From: Bradyrhizobium sp. cir1
Lineage (GTDB): Bacteria; Pseudomonadota; Alphaproteobacteria; Rhizobiales; Xanthobacteraceae
Direction of reading: 5' to 3'
DNA length: 64,000 bases
Assembly: GCF_014198245.1 (NCBI RefSeq)
Contig: NZ_JACIHE010000014.1
Location: 124,001-188,000, forward strand
Under the pieces are notes generated by a model. It was not told the origin of the DNA. It saw only the letters and a program-made list of their open reading frames with translations, and made no database searches. A program made the translations under genes and the position numbers. Shown one piece after another: positions 7,763-14,755 of the stretch. Every line of letters starts with the position of its first letter. The stretch's first letter is position 1.

Positions 7763-8893
7763 ATGGCAAGGCCGCTTTCGGTTGCGATCGTTGGTGCCGG
7801 CATGGGCGGGCTTGCGACCGCCGCGGCGCTGAGACGCGTCGGCGTCGACGTTACGATCTACGAGCAGGCCTCCCAATTCGCCCGCATCGGCGCCGGCATC
7901 CAGATCGGCTGCAACGCCATGAAGGTGTTGCGCGCGCTTGGCTTGGAACAGCGAATGCGCAGCCAGTCCTTCTATCCGCGGTCCTGGAACAATCGCGATT
8001 GGAAGAGCGGCGACGTCAAGTTCGACATGATCTTCGGCGAGAGCGCGGAGGCGAAGTTCGGCGCGCCCTATCTGCTCGCCCACCGCGGCGATCTCCACGC
8101 GGCACTGGCGAGCGTAGTGCCGAATGAACCGGTAAAGCTCAGCCACAAGCTGGTCGGCCTGGATGACACCGGCGATGGCGTCCGGCTGACCTTTGCCGAT
8201 GGCACCAGCGCCGTTGCCGACGCCGTCGTCGGCGCGGATGGCGTGCATTCGACGGTGCGCGACATCCTGTTCGATACCGCGCCGGCCAGGTTCACCGGCC
8301 GCATCGCCTACCGCACCACATATCCGGCCGCTCTGCTCGGCGGGGAGAAGATCGACGACTGCACGAAGTGGTGGGGTGAGGACCGCCACATCGTGATCTA
8401 TTACGTCAAGCCTGACCGTAGCGAGGTCTATCTCGTCACCAGCCAGCCCGAGCCGGATTTCCGTATCGAGTCATGGTCGGCGAAAGGCGATGTGCGCGAT
8501 CTGCGTGCATCCTTCGAAGGCTTTCATCCGCAGGTCGGTCAGGTGCTCGCCGCGTGCCCCGATGTGCACAAATGGGCGATCATGGACCGCGAGGCGCTCG
8601 ATCGCTGGGCCGACGGCAGGGTGACGCTGCTCGGCGATGCCTGCCATCCCATGACGCCCTACATGGCGCAGGGCGCGGCCATGGCGATCGAGGACGCGGC
8701 CGTACTCTCACGCTGCCTCGACGGTGTCGATCGCGACGGCGTTGCCGACGCATTCCGCTGCTTCGAGGCGACGCGGAAAGGGCGGACGACGCGGGTGCAG
8801 GAGACCTCGCGCGCCAACATCTGGCTGAAGGAGCGGACCGATACGAGCTGGGTCTACGGCTACGATGCCTGGTCGGTGCCGCTGGCGGCCTGA
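7763..8893 (+). CDS. nicC: FAD-dependent aromatic monooxygenase, 6-hydroxynicotinate 3-monooxygenase (NicC)-like
   Basis: A 376-residue class A flavin monooxygenase. The FAD motif VAIVGAGMGGLATAAALRR opens the protein, followed by DAVVGADGVHS (the DG motif) and VTLLGDACHPMTPYMAQG (the GD motif). The stretch CTKWWGEDRHIVIYYV and the C-terminal WVYGYD closely recall NicC of Pseudomonas putida, which decarboxylates and hydroxylates 6-hydroxynicotinate to 2,5-dihydroxypyridine. GGGGGA before ATG 7763 fixes the start. It follows the MoeA fusion by 41 bases and may share its transcript. The molybdenum hydroxylase that would make 6-hydroxynicotinate is not in the window. A salicylate-type substrate is the main alternative. 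Confidence 0.75.
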   Translation: MARPLSVAIVGAGMGGLATAAALRRVGVDVTIYEQASQFARIGAGIQIGCNAMKVLRALGLEQRMRSQSFYPRSWNNRDWKSGDVKFDMIFGESAEAKFGAPYLLAHRGDLHAALASVVPNEPVKLSHKLVGLDDTGDGVRLTFADGTSAVADAVVGADGVHSTVRDILFDTAPARFTGRIAYRTTYPAALLGGEKIDDCTKWWGEDRHIVIYYVKPDRSEVYLVTSQPEPDFRIESWSAKGDVRDLRASFEGFHPQVGQVLAACPDVHKWAIMDREALDRWADGRVTLLGDACHPMTPYMAQGAAMAIEDAAVLSRCLDGVDRDGVADAFRCFEATRKGRTTRVQETSRANIWLKERTDTSWVYGYDAWSVPLAA

Positions 8894-9081
8894 TCGCGTT
8901 TGCGCTCACGTTCCTCGGCTTCGGCAAGTGCGCGCTGCGCGGCGGGTGGCAGCGGCTTCGGGTCTGGCGGGACCTCGACGATGTCAGGCTTGCTCAGCCG
9001 CTTCGTGTTGTCGATCGTGGCCGAGAGATCGAACACGAAGTCGACGACTGCGAATATGGCATTGAGGAGCGAGTCGGCCAT
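8860..9081 (-). CDS. Small hypothetical protein, 73 aa
   Basis: An N-terminal amphipathic or hydrophobic half (LLNAIFAVVDFVFDLSATID) is followed by a proline-rich linker and a highly charged helix (AEAEERERKR). It overlaps the 3' end of the monooxygenase by 34 bases on the opposite strand. There is no strong ribosome site before the ATG at 9081. The composition looks like a real small membrane-associated protein rather than a shadow frame, but no function can be given. Confidence 0.55.
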   Translation of the reverse strand: MADSLLNAIFAVVDFVFDLSATIDNTKRLSKPDIVEVPPDPKPLPPAAQRALAEAEERERKRDQAASGTDQAS

Positions 9082-9180
9082 GGTTGATCAGGGGGTATGT
9101 CCCTAGCAGTGGTCGCGGCCGACCTCGGTCCGGTTCGATCCCTCCATGAACTCCGGAGGCTGCCGCCGCGACCAAGAAAT

Positions 9181-9492
9181 ATGAGCCAGGCCATGACCGC
9201 ATCGCCCCCTCTGAATTTCCGCAAGATCGCCGCGTTCGTCGCGGCTGCCGGGACGCTGTTCTGGCTCTATACCTTCTATTTCATCGCTCATGTCCCGCCG
9301 GGCGACGGCACCGGCTTTCAATGGCTCGCGGTGTTCCCGCTCGGCATGGTCTTCGGATTGTTCTTCCTGCCGGCCTGGCTGCTGGTCGCGATCGGGCGCC
9401 TCCCGCGATTCACCACAGCCGTCGGCCTCTGCGGCCTGATCGCCTTCACGATCATCTGGGTGCAGCTCCTCAACGAGTTTCCCAAATCGTAA
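9181..9492 (+). CDS. Small membrane protein, 103 aa
   Basis: Three predicted membrane segments: FVAAAGTLFWLYTFYFIAHV near residue 20, then two closely spaced ones (FPLGMVFGLFFLPAWLLVAI; TAVGLCGLIAFTIIWVQLL). ATG codons at 9181 and 9193 are both possible; neither has a good ribosome site. An in-frame GTG at 9097 would add 28 residues of non-membrane-like sequence. It is convergent with mobA, whose stop lies six bases beyond this one. Function unknown. Confidence 0.65.
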   Translation: MSQAMTASPPLNFRKIAAFVAAAGTLFWLYTFYFIAHVPPGDGTGFQWLAVFPLGMVFGLFFLPAWLLVAIGRLPRFTTAVGLCGLIAFTIIWVQLLNEFPKS

Positions 9493-9497
9493 GGCTG

Positions 9498-10139
9498 CTA
9501 CGACGCGTCATCCAGCACGGCCAGCCGCTCGGCCTCGGCGATGTCCTCGACCGTGTTGGCGTTGAAGAACGGATCGAGCGGCTCAGCCGGCCAGGTCACC
9601 GTCGCGAGCGGATAGCGCGCGGTCCAGCGGTCGATCTTGCGGAGGTCCTCGACGACCAGTGCGTGACGAAGCTCGTCGCGCAGGGCAACACGCCACAAGC
9701 CGATCACCGGATGCGACTGGTCGCCGGAAGCTGCGACCGCGAGCTGCGCGTTCTCCCGCTTCCGCGCTTCGTGCAGGCGTGCGACCAGATCGCGCGGCAG
9801 GAACGGGCAGTCGCCGGCGGCGCTGAGCACCCATGCGACGTCAGGCCGGTTCGCCGCGGTCCAGTCCAGCGCGGCGAGGATGCCGGCGAGCGGTCCGGGA
9901 AAGCCGGGCACGTCGTCGGCGACGACCTGCAGGCCAAAGGCTGCGAAACGGGCGGGATCGCCGTTGGCGTTGAGGATCAGCCCGCTGCACTGGGGCGACA
10001 GGCGAGCGATCACGCGCTCCAGAATGGTGCGGCCGCCGATCGTGCGCATCGGCTTGTCGCCGCCGCCCATGCGTCGCGCGAGGCCGCCGGCGAGCAGCAC
10101 GCCTTGCGTCGGCGGAATTTCAGTCGTCACCACCTTCAC
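9498..10139 (-). CDS. mobA: MobA molybdenum cofactor guanylyltransferase
   Basis: About 213 residues. GVLLAGGLARRMGGGDKPM is the nucleotidyltransferase signature (L-x-G-G-x-x-x-R-M-G-x-x-K). AAGDCPFLPRDL supplies the metal-binding Asp, and PVIGLWR follows as in MobA. The enzyme joins GMP to Mo-molybdopterin to form the MGD cofactor needed by DMSO-reductase-family enzymes such as the formate dehydrogenase at 20771. Three GTG codons (10139, 10133, 10130) sit inside the end of fdhD, so translation is probably coupled; an ATG at 10175 is the alternative and overlaps fdhD by 56 bases. Confidence 0.92.
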   Translation of the reverse strand: MKVVTTEIPPTQGVLLAGGLARRMGGGDKPMRTIGGRTILERVIARLSPQCSGLILNANGDPARFAAFGLQVVADDVPGFPGPLAGILAALDWTAANRPDVAWVLSAAGDCPFLPRDLVARLHEARKRENAQLAVAASGDQSHPVIGLWRVALRDELRHALVVEDLRKIDRWTARYPLATVTWPAEPLDPFFNANTVEDIAEAERLAVLDDAS

Positions 10140-11010
10140 CCTTGCGCTTGTGCTTGGCCGACTCTTCCTCGACATAAGCGAGGTTCTGGTCGTAGACGAT
10201 GCGCTCCTCGCCCGCGAGTACGATGAAGCGCTTTCCGCGCGTGCGTCCGACCAGCGTCAGCCCGACCTGCCTCGCGAGATCGACGCCCCAGGCCGTGAAG
10301 CCGGAGCGCGACACCAGGATCGGAATTCCCATGCGCACGGTCTTGATCACCATCTCCGAGGTGAGGCGTCCCGTGGTGTAGAGGATCTTGTCGGAGGCAT
10401 CGACGCCGTGGCGGTACATCCAGCCGGCGATCTTGTCGACGGCGTTGTGCCGGCCGACGTCCTCGGTGTAGCAGAGCGGCGTACCCTCCTTGCACAGCAC
10501 GCAGCCATGGATCGCGCCGGCCTCGAGGTACAGCGAGGGCATGGTGTTGATGGTCTGCGTCATCTGGTAGAGCCAGGAGGTGCGCAGTTCCGCCTTCGGC
10601 AGCGCGACGCTTTCGACGGCTTCGAGCAGGTCGCCGAAGGCGGTACCCTGCGCGCAGCCCGAGGTTTGGGTACGCTTCTTCAGCTTGGCCTCGAAATTGG
10701 TGTGGTGCTCGGTGCGCACCACGACGACCTGGAGGTCGTCGTCGTATTCGACCTCGGTGACCGCGTCATTATATTTCAGCATATTCTGGTTCAGCAGGTA
10801 GCCGAGCGCCAGATATTCCGGATAGTCGCCGATCGTCATCATGGTGACGATCTCCTGGGCGTTCAGGTAGAGCGTCAGCGGCCGCTCCATCGGCACCTTG
10901 ATCTCGACCCTGGCGCCGGTCTGGTCGGTGCCGGCCACGCTCTGGGTCAGGCGCGGGTCGTCCGGGTTGGGGACGATCAGGGGCACCGGGGCTTTGTCGA
11001 TCTTCATCAT
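10120..11010 (-). CDS. fdhD: FdhD formate dehydrogenase accessory sulfurtransferase (cysteine variant)
   Basis: A 296-residue FdhD family protein. The family transfers sulfur from a cysteine desulfurase to the molybdenum cofactor, which is essential for formate dehydrogenase activity. EDVGRHNAVDKI, TTGRLTSEMV and SRSGFTAWGVDLA are the conserved core. The usual C-x-x-C loop of the E. coli type is reduced to TSGCAQGT, with one cysteine. A C-x-x-C does occur further on in AIHGCVLCKEG, where E. coli has a T-G-C-T-H-A-A-A-type segment. It is divergent from mobB and overlaps mobA, so fdhD-mobA form one unit. Sulfur-relay chemistry may differ from E. coli. Confidence 0.92.
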   Translation of the reverse strand: MMKIDKAPVPLIVPNPDDPRLTQSVAGTDQTGARVEIKVPMERPLTLYLNAQEIVTMMTIGDYPEYLALGYLLNQNMLKYNDAVTEVEYDDDLQVVVVRTEHHTNFEAKLKKRTQTSGCAQGTAFGDLLEAVESVALPKAELRTSWLYQMTQTINTMPSLYLEAGAIHGCVLCKEGTPLCYTEDVGRHNAVDKIAGWMYRHGVDASDKILYTTGRLTSEMVIKTVRMGIPILVSRSGFTAWGVDLARQVGLTLVGRTRGKRFIVLAGEERIVYDQNLAYVEEESAKHKRKGEGGDD

Positions 11011-11117
11011 GGCCGCGAGGTTAGCATGACATTCGGGTCAAGCCGATATAAGCATGCTCAAGACGATGGAGAAGGCGGTTCCGGCTGCATCGTGCGGCTG
11101 GCGGAGATCGAGTTACG

Positions 11118-11645
11118 ATGAAAGTCATCGGCCTTGCGGGCTGGAGCGGTGCGGGAAAGACCACGCTGTTGACGCGGCTGATCCCGCATTTCAACGCGCA
11201 AGGCCTGCGCGTCTCCGTCATCAAGCATGCGCATCACCAGTTCGACGTCGACGTGCCCGGCAAGGATTCGTGGCGCCATCGTGAGGCCGGGGCGGCCGAG
11301 GTGCTGGTGGCCTCCTCGAATCGCTGGGCCTTGATGCATGAATTGCGCGGCGCGGCGGAGCCGCGCCTGCCGGAACTGTTGAGCAAACTCTCCGCGGTCG
11401 ATCTCGTCGTGGTCGAGGGATTCAAGCGAGAGCCGCATCGCAAGATCGAGGTGTATCGGGCCGCCAACGGCAAGCCGCTGCTGTTTCCCGACGACCCCGG
11501 AATTGCCGGGATCGCGACCGACGCGGCGGTTGAAACCCGGCTGCCGACCGTCCATCTCGATGATATCCCCGCCGTGGCCGCGCTGCTGCTGCGTGCGGCG
11601 ATGCCAGTCGAGGAAGCGGTGGCAAGAAGCGCCGCGACACGCTGA
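11118..11645 (+). CDS. mobB: MobB molybdopterin-guanine dinucleotide biosynthesis adaptor
   Basis: A 175-residue GTP-binding protein. GWSGAGKTTLLTRL is the Walker A loop; SVIKHAHHQFDVDVPGKDSWRHREAGA and VEGFKREPHRKIEV are the signature MobB segments. It binds GTP and MobA and helps MGD assembly. It is divergent from fdhD-mobA and followed after nine bases by a third moeA, so the two sides of this divergent pair together cover the last steps of cofactor synthesis. Confidence 0.93.
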   Translation: MKVIGLAGWSGAGKTTLLTRLIPHFNAQGLRVSVIKHAHHQFDVDVPGKDSWRHREAGAAEVLVASSNRWALMHELRGAAEPRLPELLSKLSAVDLVVVEGFKREPHRKIEVYRAANGKPLLFPDDPGIAGIATDAAVETRLPTVHLDDIPAVAALLLRAAMPVEEAVARSAATR

Positions 11646-11654
11646 CGAGGCACC

Positions 11655-12911
11655 ATGGCGCAACTGTCAGACGATTGCTTTGCCTTTGGCGGACCGATGA
11701 TGTCGGTCGACGAGGCCGTTGGCCTGATCACGACGCGCGTCAACGCGATTGTCGATCTGGAAACCGTGGCACTCGTCGATGCCGACGGGCGCGTGCTGGC
11801 GCGCGATATTGCCGCGCCCCTGCCGCTGCCGCCGTTCACCAACTCTGCGGTCGACGGTTACGCCGTGCGCAACGCAGACCTTCCGCAAGCTGCGGAGCAG
11901 GCATTCCCGCTCGACGGCCGCATCCAGGCCGGCGGTCTTGCGCAAACGCCGATCAAGCCCGGCCACACCGCGCGAATCTTCACGGGCGCGCCGATGCCGC
12001 CGGAGGCCGAAACCGTCTTCATGCAGGAGGATGTCCGCATCGATGCTTCAGGCCGGATCGTGCTGCCGCCGGGGCTGAAGCCGGGCGCGAATGTCCGCCC
12101 TGCCGGCGAGGACATTCCGCAGGGACAGGTAGCGCTGCGCGGCGGCCAACGCTTGCGGCCGCAGCATGTCGCACTTGCCGCGGCGTTCGGCCTGACCGGG
12201 CTCGACGTCGTCAGGCGCATCCGCGTTGCGGTGTTTTCCACGGGTGACGAGCTGGCCTCGCCCGGCGAACCGCGCGCCGCCTCGCAGCTGTTCGATTCCA
12301 ACCGTTTCATGCTGATGGCGATGCTGCGCCGGCTCGGCTGCGAGATCAGCGATCTCGGCATCCTGCGCGACGAGCGCGCCTCGCTCGCCGACGGCTTGAA
12401 GCAGGTTGCAGGTACGCACGATTTGATTCTCACCACCGGCGGCGTCTCGACCGGCGAAGAGGACCACGTCAAGGCGGCGGTCGAGAGCGTCGGCTCGCTG
12501 GTGCTGTGGCGGATGGCGATCAAGCCGGGCCGTCCCGTGGCGATGGGCATCATCGGCGGCACGCCGCTGATCGGACTGCCCGGCAATCCCGTCGCGAGCT
12601 TCGTCACCTTCGTCCATGTGGTGCGGCCGACTGTGCTGGCGCTCGCCGGGGCCCTCCCGGAGCCGATCGTTCCGATCCCCGTCCGTGCCGCCTTCACCTA
12701 CAGGAAGAAGGAAGGTCGGCGCGAATATGTCCGCGTCTTCCTGCGCAAGGGGCAGGACGGTGCGCTCGAGGTAACCAAGTTTCCGCGCGAGGGTGCGGGG
12801 ATCTTGTCGTCGCTGGTCGAGACCGACGGCCTGGTCGAGCTCGGTGAAGCCGTCACAGGCGTCGAGCCTGGGCAGAGCGTCGGCTTCCTGCCCTACGCCG
12901 GCCTGACCTGA
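11655..12911 (+). CDS. moeA: MoeA molybdopterin molybdenumtransferase (canonical copy)
   Basis: A 418-residue MoeA of normal length and complete motif set: FTNSAVDGYAVR, FTGAPMPPEAETV, GEDIPQG, FSTGDELASPGE, LTTGGVSTGEEDHVK and GLPGNPVASFVTF. It lacks any fused domain, unlike the 5760 copy, and keeps the residues the 4652 copy has lost, so it is the best candidate for the housekeeping enzyme that inserts molybdate into MPT-AMP. It lies nine bases after mobB and its TGA overlaps a possible ATG of the next gene. Confidence 0.93.
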   Translation: MAQLSDDCFAFGGPMMSVDEAVGLITTRVNAIVDLETVALVDADGRVLARDIAAPLPLPPFTNSAVDGYAVRNADLPQAAEQAFPLDGRIQAGGLAQTPIKPGHTARIFTGAPMPPEAETVFMQEDVRIDASGRIVLPPGLKPGANVRPAGEDIPQGQVALRGGQRLRPQHVALAAAFGLTGLDVVRRIRVAVFSTGDELASPGEPRAASQLFDSNRFMLMAMLRRLGCEISDLGILRDERASLADGLKQVAGTHDLILTTGGVSTGEEDHVKAAVESVGSLVLWRMAIKPGRPVAMGIIGGTPLIGLPGNPVASFVTFVHVVRPTVLALAGALPEPIVPIPVRAAFTYRKKEGRREYVRVFLRKGQDGALEVTKFPREGAGILSSLVETDGLVELGEAVTGVEPGQSVGFLPYAGLT

Positions 12912-12958
12912 TGCCCCCACGCGTTGACGGCGCCGGCCCGCCCCGCCATGTTGCCGCG

Positions 12959-13192
12959 ATGACCAGGACGACACTCGATCTCACCGGGCTGAAATGTCCG
13001 CTACCGGCCCTCAAGACCCGCAAGGCGCTCAAGCCGCTCAAGGCAGGGGACCAGCTCGAGGTCCACTGCACCGATCCCCTCTCGGTGATCGACATCCCCA
13101 ACCTGATCCGCGAGACCGGCGACAAGGTCGAGATCACCGAGCGCAACGAGGCGCGCATCGTGTTCCTGGTCGAAAAGAGCGACGGCCCGTAG
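12959..13192 (+). CDS. TusA/SirA-like sulfur-carrier protein
   Basis: A 77-residue TusA fold protein. LDLTGLKCPLPALKTRKAL contains the C-P-x-P motif whose cysteine carries persulfide sulfur, and LEVHCTDPLSVIDIPNL is the second conserved strand. An in-frame ATG at 12911 overlaps the moeA stop and would add 16 residues (MPPRVDGAG and on) that do not look like the family; 12959 is therefore preferred. Placement after mobB-moeA, and the known TusA-to-FdhD link in sulfur supply for formate dehydrogenase, suggest it provides sulfur for cofactor sulfuration; this is inferred. Confidence 0.85.
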   Translation: MTRTTLDLTGLKCPLPALKTRKALKPLKAGDQLEVHCTDPLSVIDIPNLIRETGDKVEITERNEARIVFLVEKSDGP

Positions 13193-13321
13193 AAAGGCGA
13201 ATGTTCACCGCCGCAACGCTTGACTATGCTGCGCCCCACGGGGGAAACGGCCGGAGCTTCGCTGCAGTGCGAAAAGGCACGGGTTGTTGCGGTGGATGAT
13301 CTCAAACCTAAGACGTCGGGC

Positions 13322-14755
13322 ATGACTTTCTCAACATCGAAGGCAAGCGCAGCCGCAGGTTCCGCGGCGGCCCGTGAGCCGGCCGTCAAGCTGGGGAAGA
13401 CGGCCACAGGTCCCGAGTTCAGCGCACTGGCGCAGGCCTCCATCCTGATCGTCGACGACGAGCCGGGCATGCGGAATTTCCTGGTGCGCACCCTTGCGCC
13501 GCGCTGCAAGCTGGTGGACGAGGCGGCCGACACGGATCAGGCCTCGCGCAAGCTCGATTCCAACCGCTACGACGTCGTCATTCTCGACAACATCATGCCG
13601 GGCAAGAATGGCGTCGACTGGCTCGCAGAGCAGCGCGCTGTCGGCTTTTTCGCCGACGCGATCCTGATCACCGCTTATGCCGATCTCGACACCGCGATCC
13701 AGGCCCTGCGCGCCGGCGCGGCCGATTTCGTGCTCAAGCCGTTCCGCTCCAACCAGATCCTCAACGCGGTGGCGCGATGCCTCGACCGTGTCCGCCTCCA
13801 GCGCGAGAACTATGTCCTGCGCTACGCCTTGCGCGCCTCGTCCGACCGCACCTTCCTGCGCGACAATCTGATCGGACAGTCGGCGCCGACGCTGCGCGTG
13901 CGCGAGACCATCGCACGCGTCGCGCGCCTGCCGACCTCGGTTCTCCTGACCGGCGAATCCGGCACCGGCAAGGAAGTGGCAGCGCGCTCGATCCACTCGC
14001 TGTCCGACCGCGCCGACAAGCCCTTCGTGCCTGTGAATTGCGCGGCGATCCCGCCCGAGATGATCGAGGCCGAGCTGTTCGGACACATCAAGGGCGCCTT
14101 TACCGGCGCCGATTCCGGGCGCGAAGGCCTGTTCCTGTATGCGCATGGCGGCACGCTGTTCCTCGACGAGATTGGCGAGCTGCCGCTGCCGATGCAGAGC
14201 AAGCTGCTCCGCGTGCTCGAGGACCGCCGGGTCCGTCCCGTCGGCTCCGAGCGCGAGGTCCCGGTCGACCTGCGTTTCATCTTCGCAACCAATGCCGAGC
14301 TTCAGAAAGAGGTCGAGAAGGGCCGTTTCCGAGCCGATCTGTTCTACCGGCTCAACGTGATGCAGATCCGCCTGCCGCTCCTGAAGGATCGCGGCGACGA
14401 CGTGCAGGAGCTCGCCGCCATCTTCATGAGCAAGCTGTCGACTCAGCTCGGCATGCCGCAGGTCCCGATCGACGCTTCGGTGCGCGCGGCGCTCGCAAGC
14501 TATGACTGGCCGGGCAATGTGCGCGAGCTGCGCAATTTGATCGAGCGCACGCTGATTCTCGGCGCTTTCCCCGACGACTTCGCCGGTCCCCGCGACGACG
14601 GCCAGTCCGCGCCCGCCGACAGTCTCGCCGAGCTCGAGCGCCGTCACATTCTCGGCGTACTGAAAGAGGTCAATGGCAATCGCGAGGAGGCGGCGCGGCG
14701 GCTCGGTATCTCGCGCAAGACCATCGACCGCAAATGCGCGTTGTGGGATGTCTGA
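13322..14755 (+). CDS. NtrC-type sigma-54-dependent response regulator
   Basis: A 477-residue three-domain regulator. The receiver domain has D45-D46, phospho-acceptor D89 (VVILDNIMPGKNG) and K139 (VLKPF). The AAA+ domain has Walker A GESGTGKE (211-218), the sigma-54 contact loop GAFTGA (258-263) and Walker B GGTLFLDEIGELP. The C-terminus is a Fis-type helix-turn-helix (NREEAARRLGISRKTIDRK). Start codons at 13322 (ATG) and 13226 (ATG) both fit; no strong ribosome site decides. It overlaps the kinase gene by eight bases. It probably acts on the paired palindromes just past the kinase gene and drives the sigma-54 promoter of the OFA transporter. Confidence 0.92.
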   Translation: MTFSTSKASAAAGSAAAREPAVKLGKTATGPEFSALAQASILIVDDEPGMRNFLVRTLAPRCKLVDEAADTDQASRKLDSNRYDVVILDNIMPGKNGVDWLAEQRAVGFFADAILITAYADLDTAIQALRAGAADFVLKPFRSNQILNAVARCLDRVRLQRENYVLRYALRASSDRTFLRDNLIGQSAPTLRVRETIARVARLPTSVLLTGESGTGKEVAARSIHSLSDRADKPFVPVNCAAIPPEMIEAELFGHIKGAFTGADSGREGLFLYAHGGTLFLDEIGELPLPMQSKLLRVLEDRRVRPVGSEREVPVDLRFIFATNAELQKEVEKGRFRADLFYRLNVMQIRLPLLKDRGDDVQELAAIFMSKLSTQLGMPQVPIDASVRAALASYDWPGNVRELRNLIERTLILGAFPDDFAGPRDDGQSAPADSLAELERRHILGVLKEVNGNREEAARRLGISRKTIDRKCALWDV

